From Diphasiastrum complanatum (lineage: Eukaryota; Streptophyta; Lycopodiopsida; Lycopodiales; Lycopodiaceae), in contig CM055099.1 in the NCBI GenBank assembly GCA_029204225.1, positions 55,119,848-55,183,847 of the forward strand: a stretch of 64,000 nt of DNA, read 5' to 3'. This document shows positions 10,638-59,429 of the stretch, piece by piece. The notes beneath the pieces are model-generated. The model searched no databases. It had not been told where the DNA came from and saw only the letters and a list, made by a program, of their open reading frames with translations. Positions within the stretch are counted from its first letter, which is position 1. Every line of letters starts with the position of its first letter. The translations under genes were made by a program, and so were the position numbers.

Positions 10638-11001
10638 AACCTTTGATGACAACGTTCTTTTTATCAAATTTCGCTCTCTTCAACACCGCAATGCAGCCCT
10701 TTGGCTTAGAACAAAACTCAAAGGCACTTTCATTTATATGGATGATGATTTGACAAATACTTAATGGTTAGCAAGGAAAAAGATTATTCACGAAGCAAAA
10801 GAAAAAGGGCAAAGGGTCATTTTTATCGACGACAAACCAAGATATTTTGACCTCCTCTCACACTAGGAACTTGGGGCTCTCGGGTTTAGGATCTGCCCGA
10901 GATCCCCTGCCATTTTGAGACTTGGCTTCTAGAATTGCAATGGTTTTTTATCATCATCATCGACAGGAGATTTTGCTGATTTTATAAGCAAATGTGACAT
11001 T

Positions 11002-12567
11002 TTGTTGTTGGCTGAAACCCATGAGTCCTTATATCATCCTCTTCCACATATACAGGATTGGACTTGGCATTCTGTTTTTTGCCCATTTGTGATGGGAAAA
11101 ACTTGTCGTGGATCTAGCGGAGTAGTTTGTTTATACAGAGCCACGACAATTAAGATGGTTAAGCAAGATCCATATGCTCGATATATATGGCTACATACTA
11201 TTGGTTCATTATTGGGATTACCGCAAGACATTTATATGGCTGTATGTTACTTCGCTCCACAGACTTCAACGTTTGCTGAATTTGGTGGGGACCCATTTCA
11301 GGCACTCTCATATGATATTGTTGTTTTTTCTCAGCAGGGCTACATTTTGTTAGCAAGAGATTTCAACGCCCGTACTAGCTCCAGACAGACAAAATTTCAT
11401 GCAGATACTGACGTTCTTCGGCTTCATCCTCTAGATATGGGATTTGATCGAGTATCACAGGATGCACACACTTCAGTTACATCTTTTGGAGAGCAATTGA
11501 TTACTCTTACGGAGACACATTCTCTGGCCATCTTGAATGGCCTCACACAGTGGCCTTCCTCATCAGCGTTTACATGTTATCCTCATGGTGGAGGACATAG
11601 TATAGTTGACTACTTTATTGGATCACCTGCTTTGATCCCTCACATTTCTAATTTCTCCATTACACCTCCTACCATTTCTGATCACTCACTCCTATGCCTC
11701 TCACTGGGTCACATAACCTCGTCTTCTAATTCCACGCTCCTCTTCCCCTTTACTCACTCTGGACTCGCCAACTACACCACAACCCTGTCCCAACTACTTA
11801 CTCACTTTCCTTTCACGGCATCAGTTGAGCAACAAGCCACTTTTCTCTCTAAATCCCTCTTATCTGCAGCGTCCTCATCTTTCCCCACCAAGACGATATC
11901 ATCTCATAGACGTGTTCACAACCGCTGGTATGATGTAGAATGTCGCTCTCTTCACAAACATGTGGCAAACGCCAGATTACACTCCCCTACAACACTCAAA
12001 CAACACCAGAAAAAGTATCGTAAAGCCACCAAAACAAAAAAGATAACATACCTACGGTTGATCGATTCTTTAGATTTCTCTTCCTCCTCCTTTTTCTGGA
12101 AACATTTCACCAGATCCTCTTCGACTTTGGCCCCCATCGCAACTGAATCTTGGGTTGAATATGCCACAAAACTTTATACCCTAGACTCCCCTCCTACTTT
12201 ACTCTCACCACGACCTGTCCGCTGCACACGTTTTACTCCACACATGGTTGAAAATGCCATTAACCATGCCAAACTTCATAAAGCCACTGACTATGATTAT
12301 CTAAGAGTGAATTTCCTAAAACCTGTAGCACATCTTATCTCGCCCTTTACTGCTCATGCTTTTAACACTGCTGTGACCTCTGGTTTTCCTACCGCATGGT
12401 GTAGTTACATTCTTCATCCCATTCTCAAGGCAGGTGATCCCATAAATGTAGAAAACTACCGTACTATCATGATTGGTCACACTTTGGCTAAGATTTATGG
12501 TTCCATTTTACAGACGGTTACTGGATCTTTAGGGCTAAGCCCTCGGTGCCACATGATATCATATTAG
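11002..12567 (+). pseudogene. LINE ORF2 fragment: endonuclease plus RT start
   Basis: 521-residue open frame. Endonuclease (exonuclease-endonuclease-phosphatase fold) runs to about residue 240: LLLAETHES near the start, ARDFNARTS near 118 where family copies have AGDFNARTS, HGGGHSIVDYF near 200 and the ISDHS motif near 225. The RT start follows, ending at the deletion. Loss of the motif glycine and of the RT core makes it non-functional. The open frame begins within the endonuclease, whose first residues (WNCNGF) lie upstream in the same block. Confidence 0.82.
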
Positions 12568-13481
12568 CGGAGTTTGCTTCCCCTCCCCTGGTTATCGGTG
12601 CTATGTTTCGGATCATTACCTTTCTTCACAGGATATCAGAGTTAGACACTTACAGATATATTGTTGCTGCTCTCACTTCATCACGCACCATTGCTGGACA
12701 GGGGGCCAAGCATTCTTGATTTGGCAGTGTCTCAGCCCTTCTTCAGACTTGGGGCTTATCTATACTTGATCTGCCGAGCGGGACTCATGCTTATATTAGA
12801 CAACATATTTATAGTAGCTACATACACACTATATGGTCACAGCCCGACCTTGATAAGGTCAAGATAAATTTCTATAGCACACATCTACTACGGTTGGATA
12901 CTACGGGTACCCCTGTCCTTCCAGCATATCTTACACATCCATTATCTTTTGGTCTGCGATACCGTATGGGACAGCTCCGAGTCTCTTCTCATCAGCTGGC
13001 TATTGAGACGGGTAGATACACGGACACTCCCAGATTGCAGAGGATATGTCAGCTTTGTTCTCTTCATGAAATAGAGGATGAGTTCCATTTCATCTTTTGT
13101 TGTCCAGTATATTATGAGATGAGGGGGCATTACCATTGTTTATACAGAGATACCCCTCTCACGTTGCGATCGTTCCTCGAGTATCCAGACTCCAGATGTG
13201 TAGGTCTTCTATTGAGAGAGATGTATACTCTACGAGCTTCACTTCTACCTACCATAGATATGGATCATAGCCAGACTCATATAACCCAGTTTTTCCAGAA
13301 ACGAGACAGAGAAGACATTTCCGTTTTGGATTTTGAAGTCCCCACTCGGAGATCGAAGACACAGAGAGTCTCACATATTTCTGCTAGATCCAGGATCACT
13401 AGATCTTCACGGGCTTCTCGCCAGTCCACAACACGCTCCACTACTACTATCACTCATTATTTTCAACTTACTCGTAGCTAG
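12545..13481 (+). pseudogene. LINE ORF2 C-terminal region with CCHC motif
   Basis: After the RT deletion the frame resumes with SVPHDIILAEFASPP, is broken by stops near 12720 and 12865, then runs open from 12894. ICQLCSLHEIEDEFHF and the following CP give a Cys-Cys-His-Cys pattern typical of the end of plant LINE ORF2. A Ser/Arg/Thr-rich tail ends at 13481. The parallel region in copy C is at 35565-36416. Confidence 0.75.
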
Positions 13482-13716
13482 TCTCCTCCGTAGAGCAGGT
13501 GGTTAAGCTCTTGCATTGTACCCTCGCAAGCTGGTGGTCAAGCTGGGATATTTTTTCTTCTTAGAGATAGCGAGATAGATATGCTAGTTTCTTGTCTTCT
13601 TCTCTTTTCTACTAGTAAATAAGTACGTATGCGGACAATGCTCCTCACCTTTTGTACTCTCTGTTGTCTTATGTACCTTTGGGTACCAAAAGACGTTAAT
13701 AATAATTCTAATTCTG

Positions 13717-13851
<135 letters not shown>

Positions 13852-13866
13852 CAATTCAAGCTAGGG

Positions 13867-13953
13867 AGATCCACAAAAATCCAAGAGTGTCATCAACAAC
13901 ACCAGTTGATAGATCCACAAAAAGTCAAGAGTGTCACCAGCACCTACAACCAG
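13867..13953. repeat. 44-bp tandem repeat, two copies
   Basis: Units start at 13867 and 13911 with AGATCCACAAAAA and share CAAGAGTGTCA, with a few differences. Noncoding as far as I can tell. Confidence 0.8.
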
Positions 13954-14095
13954 AAACCCTACCAGCACGCACTCCAGCAGCTCACAATTTAGAAATGGCA
14001 GCAGGAGTCTTCTTCGCCCACTCTTCCCTGGCAACAAGACCACCAACAGATGGCAATGATGTTTCCCTGCCAGCGAGACAATGGTAGCAAACAAA

Positions 14096-14181
14096 ATGGC
14101 AACGAAGGCAATCACGATTCAAAATGTCAACAAAGACAATGGCAACAAAGACAATCACGATTTAGAATGTCAGCAAAGACA
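14096..14181. repeat. 43-bp tandem repeat, two copies
   Basis: Units start at 14096 and 14139 with ATGGCAAC and both contain GCAAAGACA- or ACAAAGACA-type ends. A degenerate part-unit precedes them. Confidence 0.8.
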
Positions 14182-14403
14182 ATGGTAGTGACATTATACA
14201 AAACGTGATGTTTCTAGAGATCTCCAAAGACATGCATTATGGGCCTCCCTCATTTCACATCACATTGAATACACATTCATTGCAATCGTCTCAACCGGTG
14301 GCCACCGACTGCACATGCTAGGATGCTCCTACTAGGGCTACGTGGCCCAATGAAAATGCTTTAAATGAGTTTGTCTAACTGTGGTGACATTCTCCCCTTC
14401 ATA

Positions 14404-14404
14404 C

Positions 14405-14443
<39 letters not shown>
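14404..14443. repeat. (GC)n(AC)n microsatellite
   Basis: A short alternating GC run changes into about 12 CA units. The alternating purine-pyrimidine pattern is of the Z-DNA-prone kind. Confidence 0.9.
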
Positions 14444-14940
14444 AGAATGGCTCCCTCTTCGTACTTGCATATGGCAATGGTAGAGAGGTCCATGGCTATG
14501 GTACATAATCTTATTGTATGCCTCATGCCATATGAGACTTGGCATACATACCACCACTTCCCATAGTTGTCTCCCTCCCTATTAATGGATACTTATCCCC
14601 ACGCAATCCCCTCTTCATGTGCCGCCACGTACAAACATGGAATTGCATGACACGATCATTAACCCTACTAAGGTTACAATGAACTTACCAGTGTCGGGCA
14701 GGACAGAGTTAGCTTTGGTTTGGAGTCGGCATTTCAAGGTCTAGGTATTGAAATATTAATACTTGAAATTTACATTTTGTAAGAACTGATTTTTACTAAT
14801 ATTTGACAAGCATGGAAACTACCCATATTCGGCCAATACTTGGTGAACCAATACCCTCCAAAACATGATCCTGCCAATCCCAACATACTTGAAAACATAA
14901 CATCATAGGTGCTAGTTGTATACCTCAAGTTCCAATGCGT

Positions 14941-15030
14941 GTTGCAAATATTCTTCGAGATCCAATGAGTGTTGGAAATGCTCTTGTTGCAAATATTCTT
15001 CGAGATCCAATGAGTGTTGGAAATGCTCTT
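14941..15030. repeat. 45-bp tandem repeat, two identical copies
   Basis: 14941-14985 and 14986-15030 are identical (start GTTGCAAATATTC, end GGAAATGCTCTT). The perfect identity means the duplication is recent. It is 1.7 kb upstream of the kinase start codon. Confidence 0.95.
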
Positions 15031-15307
15031 GAAGCACGCGCCCAACATTGGAACTTATCTTGTGCCTTGTGTTTCAAGTCTCACCTCGTCCTTATGTAAA
15101 GAGGTTTCTTATTATTGGCTCCACGTTGATCATGAGTCTTCTCTTTGTTGTTCCACCAACAACAACAACAACAACAAAAATAAAAATACGATCATTTATT
15201 ACAACAATAAAACTATTATTACCTGTGAATAATGAACGATAATAACAAAAGGAAGCAACAACGACAACAACGAGTACTGTAACAAAAGAGGCGTGAGAGC
15301 GTCGTCT

Positions 15308-15333
15308 TCGACTCTCACGATCGTGAGAGTCGA
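15308..15333. repeat. Perfect 26-bp palindrome
   Basis: Left half TCGACTCTCACGA is followed by its exact complement with no spacer. A further partial copy (GACTCACGATCGATG) follows. It lies 1.4 kb upstream of the kinase start codon and resembles the palindrome arrays at 17508, 26092, 27860 and 55136. Confidence 0.9.
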
Positions 15334-16754
15334 GACTCACGATCGATGCGACGTATGTTCTCGTCAGCATCTGACTCTGCTTGGCTGCAGCTGTTCTTCG
15401 ATCCTAATCCCGACCGCTTCCGTCGCTAGGTGTTGAATTCTGGCTGCTTTCCTTTCTTTGAATTTTTCCTTTCACTGATGCTCCTGCTGCAGAAATAGAC
15501 TGTGAATCAAGAGAACCAGAAATTTAGCGTTCTATTTTTTTATATTATGCTTACGTCTTTCTGTGTTTGGCCATTGTGACTGGATACTGTAGAATGAATG
15601 AACATCAGTGTGTGTATTAGGTAGTCTTGACTCTAATAGCGGCGTTCTGTTTAGAGGGGATGTGGTTTTGACTTAACAACGTTTATAGGATCTTTAAAGA
15701 GGATTTGGTTTTGTCTTAACACTATTTATGTGATTTTCAAGGGGACTGGGTTTAGTCTTCACACTATCTATGTTGATGACGGCGACAAATATAATATCAG
15801 TGTGCTGTTTGAAAGGGGCTTTCGTTGAGTTTTGGCAGTGTCAGTATTGAAAATAGTGACTTTTTTATAGGTATATGCGTTAGAGTATGCGTTCGAGATT
15901 TATTACCATATTTCCCTTCATCTGATATATTCCCTGAATTCTTGATTCGGTCTCGTTCGTTTGATTACCTCCATGTCATTATTCAGGAGTTTAGAATTGC
16001 AGATCTGCGCTCCATCAGCATTGGTCCTTTCGCAGCCATTGCGTTGGCTGTTTTAGATTGCCAGTTCGTATAATATATGCTCTGGAACGTTCAATTTCGA
16101 GCACTTTCTCTTTTGAACCTTGGTATGAAGTGCACAAGCTAGTTCCAGAAGTGTCAAGCGTACTCTTTCTGATACGAGCATTCTTTTAGTTAGAATTGTC
16201 AGGTATAACAACCATTTCGATAATGTTTGAATTATTTTTCCGTTAGCAGTAGGCTGCAAGAAGTTTTTTCTTTCTCAGCGCTCTAGAAGCTGCCGAGTGG
16301 CTTCTTTAATCGTCATACCTGGACCATATTACAGATAAAATGATTGTAGATCGGAATTTTCGGTTCACCACTTGTTCCCTCCCCCTTTTTCCTTGTTTAT
16401 TGTTTTCCCTGTAGTTTCTTAATAGATTATCCAGCATGTAAGAAATTTCAGTTCATTTTCGTGTCAAATCTGCAATCCGTTCTCGGATTTAAATCTAGAA
16501 CAAGCTCAGAGATGACGTGCCCGCCGTATAGACCTTAGACATGTCGCATAGGATGTGGAAACACCTTTGGCATTATAGCGATTCCAAATTAGCCCCAGCA
16601 ACGTTGTTTTAGGTAGGAGCCTTTGATTTTGTTTTATTTAGTTGACTAGGTATTGCAACTACAAGCTTGCGCAGAGACCGAAAGACGATCAGAAATTTTG
16701 GAAAGGTACCTTTTGGACGGCTTGACGGTCTTCGAAAACTGAAGTTTAAGAGAA

Positions 16755-53946
<37,192 letters not shown>

Positions 53947-55135
53947 TGCAGGTTGCAAGGTCATCTTTATTATCTGTATCTGTGTCGTATTTGACATGGA
54001 ATTTTCTGGTCTTCTTAGTTACTTTCCTAAATGATCTGTCCAAAAATTGCATGTTGGTAGCATTCCATTAGGTACGTCCATTTGGTGCATCCTACCCTTG
54101 TATGATTAACTCATGCCATACCACGTGAGCATGTAGATAGATATAGTGGTTCCATGAAGGGTACACATGGTTTTTCATCTACTATTGAGACAATGCAAAC
54201 TTCACAAATCATGAGCTTTTAAAGTATGCAGTAGTTACAGAGAAGCATGCATACATACACAGTCCTCTCCATTGAGGTGAACTGGAATGATTGCATAGAG
54301 TGGCCCTATCATTAGTTTTCTTTGGAGCTCTCTTGCAGATCTGACATTTCAAGAGTCCGCAAAGGTGGACAGAATGAATGGTGAGGGAAATTTACCCAAA
54401 ATGAGCTTATTTCTCACTTCTCTAGAAAATGCTCAAGTATATTTCAGCATTCATTGATTGGGAACTCTTCAAATTGCCTGCAATGGCCTTGATGTAAGTT
54501 GTCAAATGCCATACCTGTAGTCATCTGATAGTATCGAGTGATCAACATAGCTGACATGGTAGGAGTTACCACTGGAATCAAGTACTACTTCTGGCTTGAA
54601 TAAATTCCTGCATTATGTACACAACGGTTCATATAAGATCTTTTGTCAACATCCACTAAGTGCCCTGGCATAAGCAATCAGGAAGTTATGAAAAACTTGT
54701 CCGTTGGATTGTTTTTTAATTAAACTCAAATCTGTTTGGGGGGGAAGAAATTTTTTGAGAATGGAAACTTCTGGGTATCGAGGTAGAGGATATGAAACGG
54801 TTTTTAAATGATTTGTCATCAATAATTATATTGGATGATCAGAAGCAATGATCATTTGTGATAGTTTTGCATGCTAATAACACTTTTTAATATATGATGC
54901 AACCAATTCGAGTGATTGCTCGCCTTATTATTGGAAGTTCAAATTCAGCAACATGTGATTAAGTTTTATTCTAGAGGATGTTAAAGTCATACTTATAAAC
55001 AGTTATATATTTGAAGAATGTCAAAATAGTGATCCTATACCATTTGAGTGAACTACAAAATAGTTCTGATCATTGTTTCATAATTTGTGTGAGAGCGAGC
55101 AAGATAGGTGTTACCATACTAACCTGACTCCATAC
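53947..55135 (+). other. 3' UTR and downstream region of the NDR gene
   Basis: No coding sequence. AATAAA at 54599-54604 is a possible distal poly(A) signal; nearer T-rich signals cannot be separated from background. Confidence 0.4.
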
Positions 55136-55362
55136 CTTAGAAGCCCGTTCCGACCAAAATGGGTCGGAGCGTTCCGTTCCGTACATTCCGGAACGTTCCT
55201 GGTCGGAACGAAATTTTTTAAGTTATAAAAAAAAATGCATTTTATATGATTAAATCCTTTGTAAAAAAACGTTTTTTTTTTTTTTTGAGGGCATCGTTCC
55301 GGAACGGAACGCGTTCTGGAATGCGTTCCAGAACGTGTTCCGTTCCGGAACGGGCAACTAAG
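55136..55362. mobile_element. hAT-type MITE with palindromic ends
   Basis: 227 bp, flanked by perfect 8-bp duplications CTCCATAC (55128-55135 and 55363-55370). Terminal inverted repeat CTTAG-NN-GCCCGTTCCG, 17 bp with two mismatches. Both ends are packed with GTTCCGGAAC-like self-complementary motifs; the middle is A/T runs. Eight-base duplications are typical of hAT transposons, so a hAT transposase probably moved it. No coding capacity. Confidence 0.88.
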
Positions 55363-56809
55363 CTCCATACTATTTTTTGTTAATATTGCTGAAATATGCA
55401 TTCACGGTAACGTATCTAGTTTTTGGATGACATGGGTGGTTGAAAGTGAATGTTCTGTAGAAAGGTTATCATTTGTTAATGACATCCTGATATAGTGCTC
55501 TAATACCCTTAAACCAACGTGCCCATGCTCCAAAAGCCAATAAAAGTTGAGAGAAGTTCTCTTTGCTTGAAGGAAGTTTACACTCCTGATCTCTTGATGT
55601 GACTATATAGTATTTCAAATCGTGTTCTGATTGCAAAGGCGTCATTCCACCAATCTTGTTTCAAGGTTATAAGATTTGTTATTTGGAAGTTGCATCTATT
55701 AGAGCTGCATGTTTGTAATGATACACTTTTTGGAAAGAACAAACACAAGGATGGTTTAGCTGATTTCTAGGTAGTCTTGTCACTTTCTTCTATTGATGTG
55801 AACGTTTCTTGCAAAGTAATGGTGACGGTAGCAAACCATGCTCTCAAGTTTCGAATTTCCTTGGGCATGGGGCTTCATACAACCTAGCAATTCCTGGCTC
55901 TAGTAAAGAATATAATCCTCCCAAGGTTGCATTTAAGTTTGCTGCTCATGTTTTCGAAACCATCACATGTGGCCATCTGTTTTAGTCTCTCAATAGTATA
56001 TTTTTTTGCTACTTTCTTTTCCTTGTGCTCTCATGCACAATAAAGTCAATTGCACCACAAGGTTTTTCACACTTAAAACGGTGGTGCTAAATAAAGAACT
56101 AGTTCCAGCCACCTTTTGAGATAAAGCCTGGAAGTAGTTTTTGAATTCAAAGGATAGTCGATCAAGGTTATTTTCAATGCTCTAAAGTTGAGGGTTAGTA
56201 AGTCACTATGAATCTGATTCTTTGGAAATCTCTACACATCAATCACTTTTGTTCTTGATGATTACCATACATTTTGCACCTTTTTATTTGGATTTTATTG
56301 AGAGTTTTGTGTCAAATACAAGAATGTGAAATTGTGATATGATTGGAAATAGAGATATGAACCTTCAATATTGACTCATGAATTTGTGAATATGAAATGG
56401 AATTTGATGATATAAAACATGTATATGTGAAATTGAGAAATCACTTCTTCATAAAAACATAAAAATTGAAAAATGTCTAATAATAAATATGAAATTGCAA
56501 CTATAGTTTTGAAACCATGACTACAGTTGTAATCCAAAAACTTGAAATTGTGATTATGATGTCATATATATCACATATGAGAGAATGAAATATAGACTAG
56601 TGAAATTTCTACTACAATGGAAATTAAACCTGTGACTATGAATAGTTGGAACTTCATTTATAATGATATCCATGAAATCACTATTATAGTTGTGATTGAA
56701 TCTATGCATTACAAAGTGACATTCTCTATGAAATAATAGTAAAATCACAAGTAATGTCATCCTCATCAATAAAAAGTTACCAATGGCATATATGAATCCA
56801 TTATGTTTG
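55363..56809. other. AT-rich intergenic, no gene seen
   Basis: From 56320 to 56760 the phrases GAAATTG, TGTGATTATGA and TATGAAATTG recur with drift, as in a decayed minisatellite. Otherwise nothing recognised. Confidence 0.5.
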
Positions 56810-57020
56810 GGTACCTATGAGACATAAGCACTATTGGTTGGCTAAGATTTCCTTTATTGAATTCTATGTTATTGTTTTGATATAATCTTTTTGACTTTCT
56901 TCATTGCATGTATGTTTTCTTTGAGCTTTACCTCATGCATCATTGACTTCTCAAATTAAATTTGTGAATTTGGAAACATTCCAACCTCACAAATACATAA
57001 GTATTAAAAAATTTCTATGA
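56810..57020 (+). repeat. Dispersed repeat, copy 3 (intergenic)
   Basis: Best match to 48617-48850: TTGAATTCTATGTTA, TTGCATGTATGTTTT, GCTTTACCT, GACTTCTCAAATTAAATTT and GTGAATTTGGA in order. Confidence 0.7.
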
Positions 57021-58643
57021 AAAAATATAGTGTGGATGTCTTAGTTACTTTCCATGTATTAGGGTACACAAACATTTAAAATATCTAAAATATTGCATTA
57101 TTTTCTACATTGGCAGGATTGTTGGTTTGCTTCTTATTGTAACCAAAGATCAGGGACATGGATGCCTTTTTGGTAAACAAAAGTGTCTTTGTTAGTAAAA
57201 TTACTACCAAGGAGTCATGTTAGGAATACCATAGTAGCCTTTATTATTGCAAGTAGACATAGAATTGAGATTCATAAAAGATGGTGATAGTAGATGGAAT
57301 ATACGATATTATATATTTTAATGCATTTTGAGATGAAAAGAATACGAAAATGTATAATTGTGGCTTAGACATGATTTTGCGAATACTCTCAAACTTTATG
57401 AATTATTGACATTCATCCAATAAGCACTATTTATTAGTCATGTTGAAGTAAGACATATTGCTAATATGCAACAACTTTCAAGAGCATTTTGGACCTACAC
57501 ATGAAAATCAACACTTAAACTTAATGATCTCAAGGTAAATTTGAAATTGCCTTGACCACTTTGTCTTATAGACTATAGTCTCATAGACCTCTTTGGAGCA
57601 TTATTTTTTCTTGCCCACAATTCTAATAGCATTATGAGAGCACATTTTGCACAATGGAAAACTAGGTGAAAGGTATCCATGCGCACAATAAGTTACTCTA
57701 GTGTGACTAAAAGAGTATCTAAATGAAAATCAAGAGCAACTTCACCAACCTTGGTTGTTAAGTCAATCTTTTTTCTTTTTATTCTTCTTATTACTAGGTA
57801 ATTTCAACACATAGTGCTCATCAGCTATGGTCAAATTTAACCTTTTTTCATTATCTTATATATCATCATTGTCGGTATTCAAAAGGAATATTAGCTCGAC
57901 AATGACCTCCTCCATCTTTACAATCTCGCTCTTCACATCAAAAAATGTGTATTGGGACACTAAAATGAAAATAGTTTACGTGATTAAACTATAAAACATA
58001 ACACCTCTTGAAAAAATTACCTCCTCAATTAGCAAAAGTGCACTAGATGTAGATGTCATGGCTTCTCATAGTTCAAGCTCTTCGTGATCTAATCAAATCC
58101 CTACTATTTGTAATATTTATTAATTACAACAAGTTTGAAAATATTGTAATAATTTTTCAAAAAACCATTATAATATGCACATCAACTTCTTCCTCAACAG
58201 ACATTTCATATATTGTGGCCCAACTTTATTGGGCATTGATCAATTCAAAAGGAGGGTTGGCCCTATTCATATATGGTAAATGTTAATAACAACGACGTTT
58301 TTGTTGGTACTAATTCCATGTGGTAAATGTTAAGAACAATGTAATTTTTGTGAGAAGGCACAATATATATAATGGGTCTCTTATTGCAAAGGAGACCCCA
58401 TTATCACATGTCCAATTTAGACTTGTCTAAATAATAGTTTCCCCAAATTTTCTTATTAGATTGAAATTGGCCCAGTTGCTCAATCATAGGTGGGTGATTG
58501 ATCAACTTTGGGTCCTTAGCACTATGTTACTCTAAACTAATGCCCCAACTCTTCTTAATCCTAGTCTACAAGTTATACAACTTTGATGATTGTGCTCATT
58601 GGGTTGGGCTTATATACACAGGATGTTAGTGCCCTCACAATTA
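57021..58643. other. AT-rich intergenic, no gene seen
   Basis: No coding region. GGTAAATGTTAA followed by GAACAA/TAACAA occurs twice near 58275 and 58320. No element identified. Confidence 0.5.
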
Positions 58644-58734
58644 TTAAGCCTAACTATATAGTATCTCGTGGCAGGACCCACTTTTTAAGCTTAATTGTAT
58701 AGTATTTCATGGCAAGACCCACTTATTAAGCTTA
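58644..58734. repeat. 41-bp tandem repeat
   Basis: Units start at 58644 and 58685, each TTAAGC then TATAGTAT and GGCA-GACCCACTT, with a third partial unit at 58726. Confidence 0.85.
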
Positions 58735-59147
58735 TTTACTCACGTTATCGCATAGTCCCCAAAAATTCATGTGAATCGCCAATAGGTGGGTTGACAACGA
58801 CAACGACAACAACAATTATCGAGCGACCATCGACAAATAATTGTCGAAGGTTAACATATCATATTATCACTTGTTGAAACTAACGACTTGCTCTAACCAT
58901 TTTTAGCAAATAATTACCATGTAACCTAACTGGATAAGTGACAAGTCAATATGGCTAAGTGCCAATTTCGATCAATGGCCAAAAAACTATTTTCAACCGT
59001 CATTTGAATAAGCCCATGCGGCATTCCTAACTAGTATAAATAGTTGATTATTTTCTCAAGCTAAGTACTTGGATTCAAGTCAATTAGTCAATTGATCCTA
59101 GAGTATTATCGAAGCGTTGCTAATTAGCGAAAGTGTCAAATCCAACA
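58735..59147 (+). repeat. Copia LTR, orientation in conflict with its neighbour
   Basis: Contains TGACAACGACAACGAC, TTGTCGAAGG and AACTGGATAAGTGACAAGTC in the same order and orientation as the plus LTR at 9809. Also TATAAATAG at 59033 on the plus strand. It ends ATCCAACA at 59147. Yet the sequence to its right is a copia 3' end read on the minus strand. The left end is not defined. Confidence 0.55.
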
Positions 59148-59420
59148 CCCCCCTTAATCTGGATCCGTGAACGCCTTGATCTTCAGAATAAGCAATGCAC
59201 AAAATTTGTTGTGTGCATTAACATTGAGTGCTTTCGTGAATATGTCTGCAACCAAGTCTTGCGTTCTGCAGTACGTTAAGCTTACTTCCTTGTCAAGGAC
59301 CTTGCCCCTGATGTAGTGATATCTGATTTCAATGTGCTTATCCTAGCGTGAAATCTAGGGTTGGCCGATAAGGCAATAGCACTTTGATTATCACAAAATA
59401 AAATTTTACGTAAAAATTCA
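59148..59420 (-). mobile_element. Copia RNase H end and purine tract, minus strand
   Basis: Read on the minus strand: ILFCDNQSAIALSANPRFHA, HYIRGKVLDKEVSLTYC (with breaks), DIFTKALNVNAHNKFC and a stop, then the purine tract AGATTAAGGGGGG next to 59147. Same family as 7177-7435 and 8480-9808. Only the last part of RNase H is present. Confidence 0.82.
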
Positions 59421-59429
59421 GTTCTACGA

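Larger units (their letters stand above)
14444..16754 (+). other. Upstream region of the NDR kinase gene
   Basis: No convincing coding sequence. It should contain the promoter and 5' UTR of the gene. A GC-richer block around 15290-15430 is a plausible transcription start or noncoding first exon, with CGTCGCTAG before a GT at about 15430, and AG acceptors occur before 16650. None of this can be proved from sequence alone. A 45-bp tandem repeat, a CAA-rich run near 15157 and a palindrome lie within it. Confidence 0.4.

Noticed and set aside
14941-15030. CRISPR-like repeat array
   Set aside because: Two head-to-tail units with no spacers, in a plant nuclear context. It is a simple tandem duplication.
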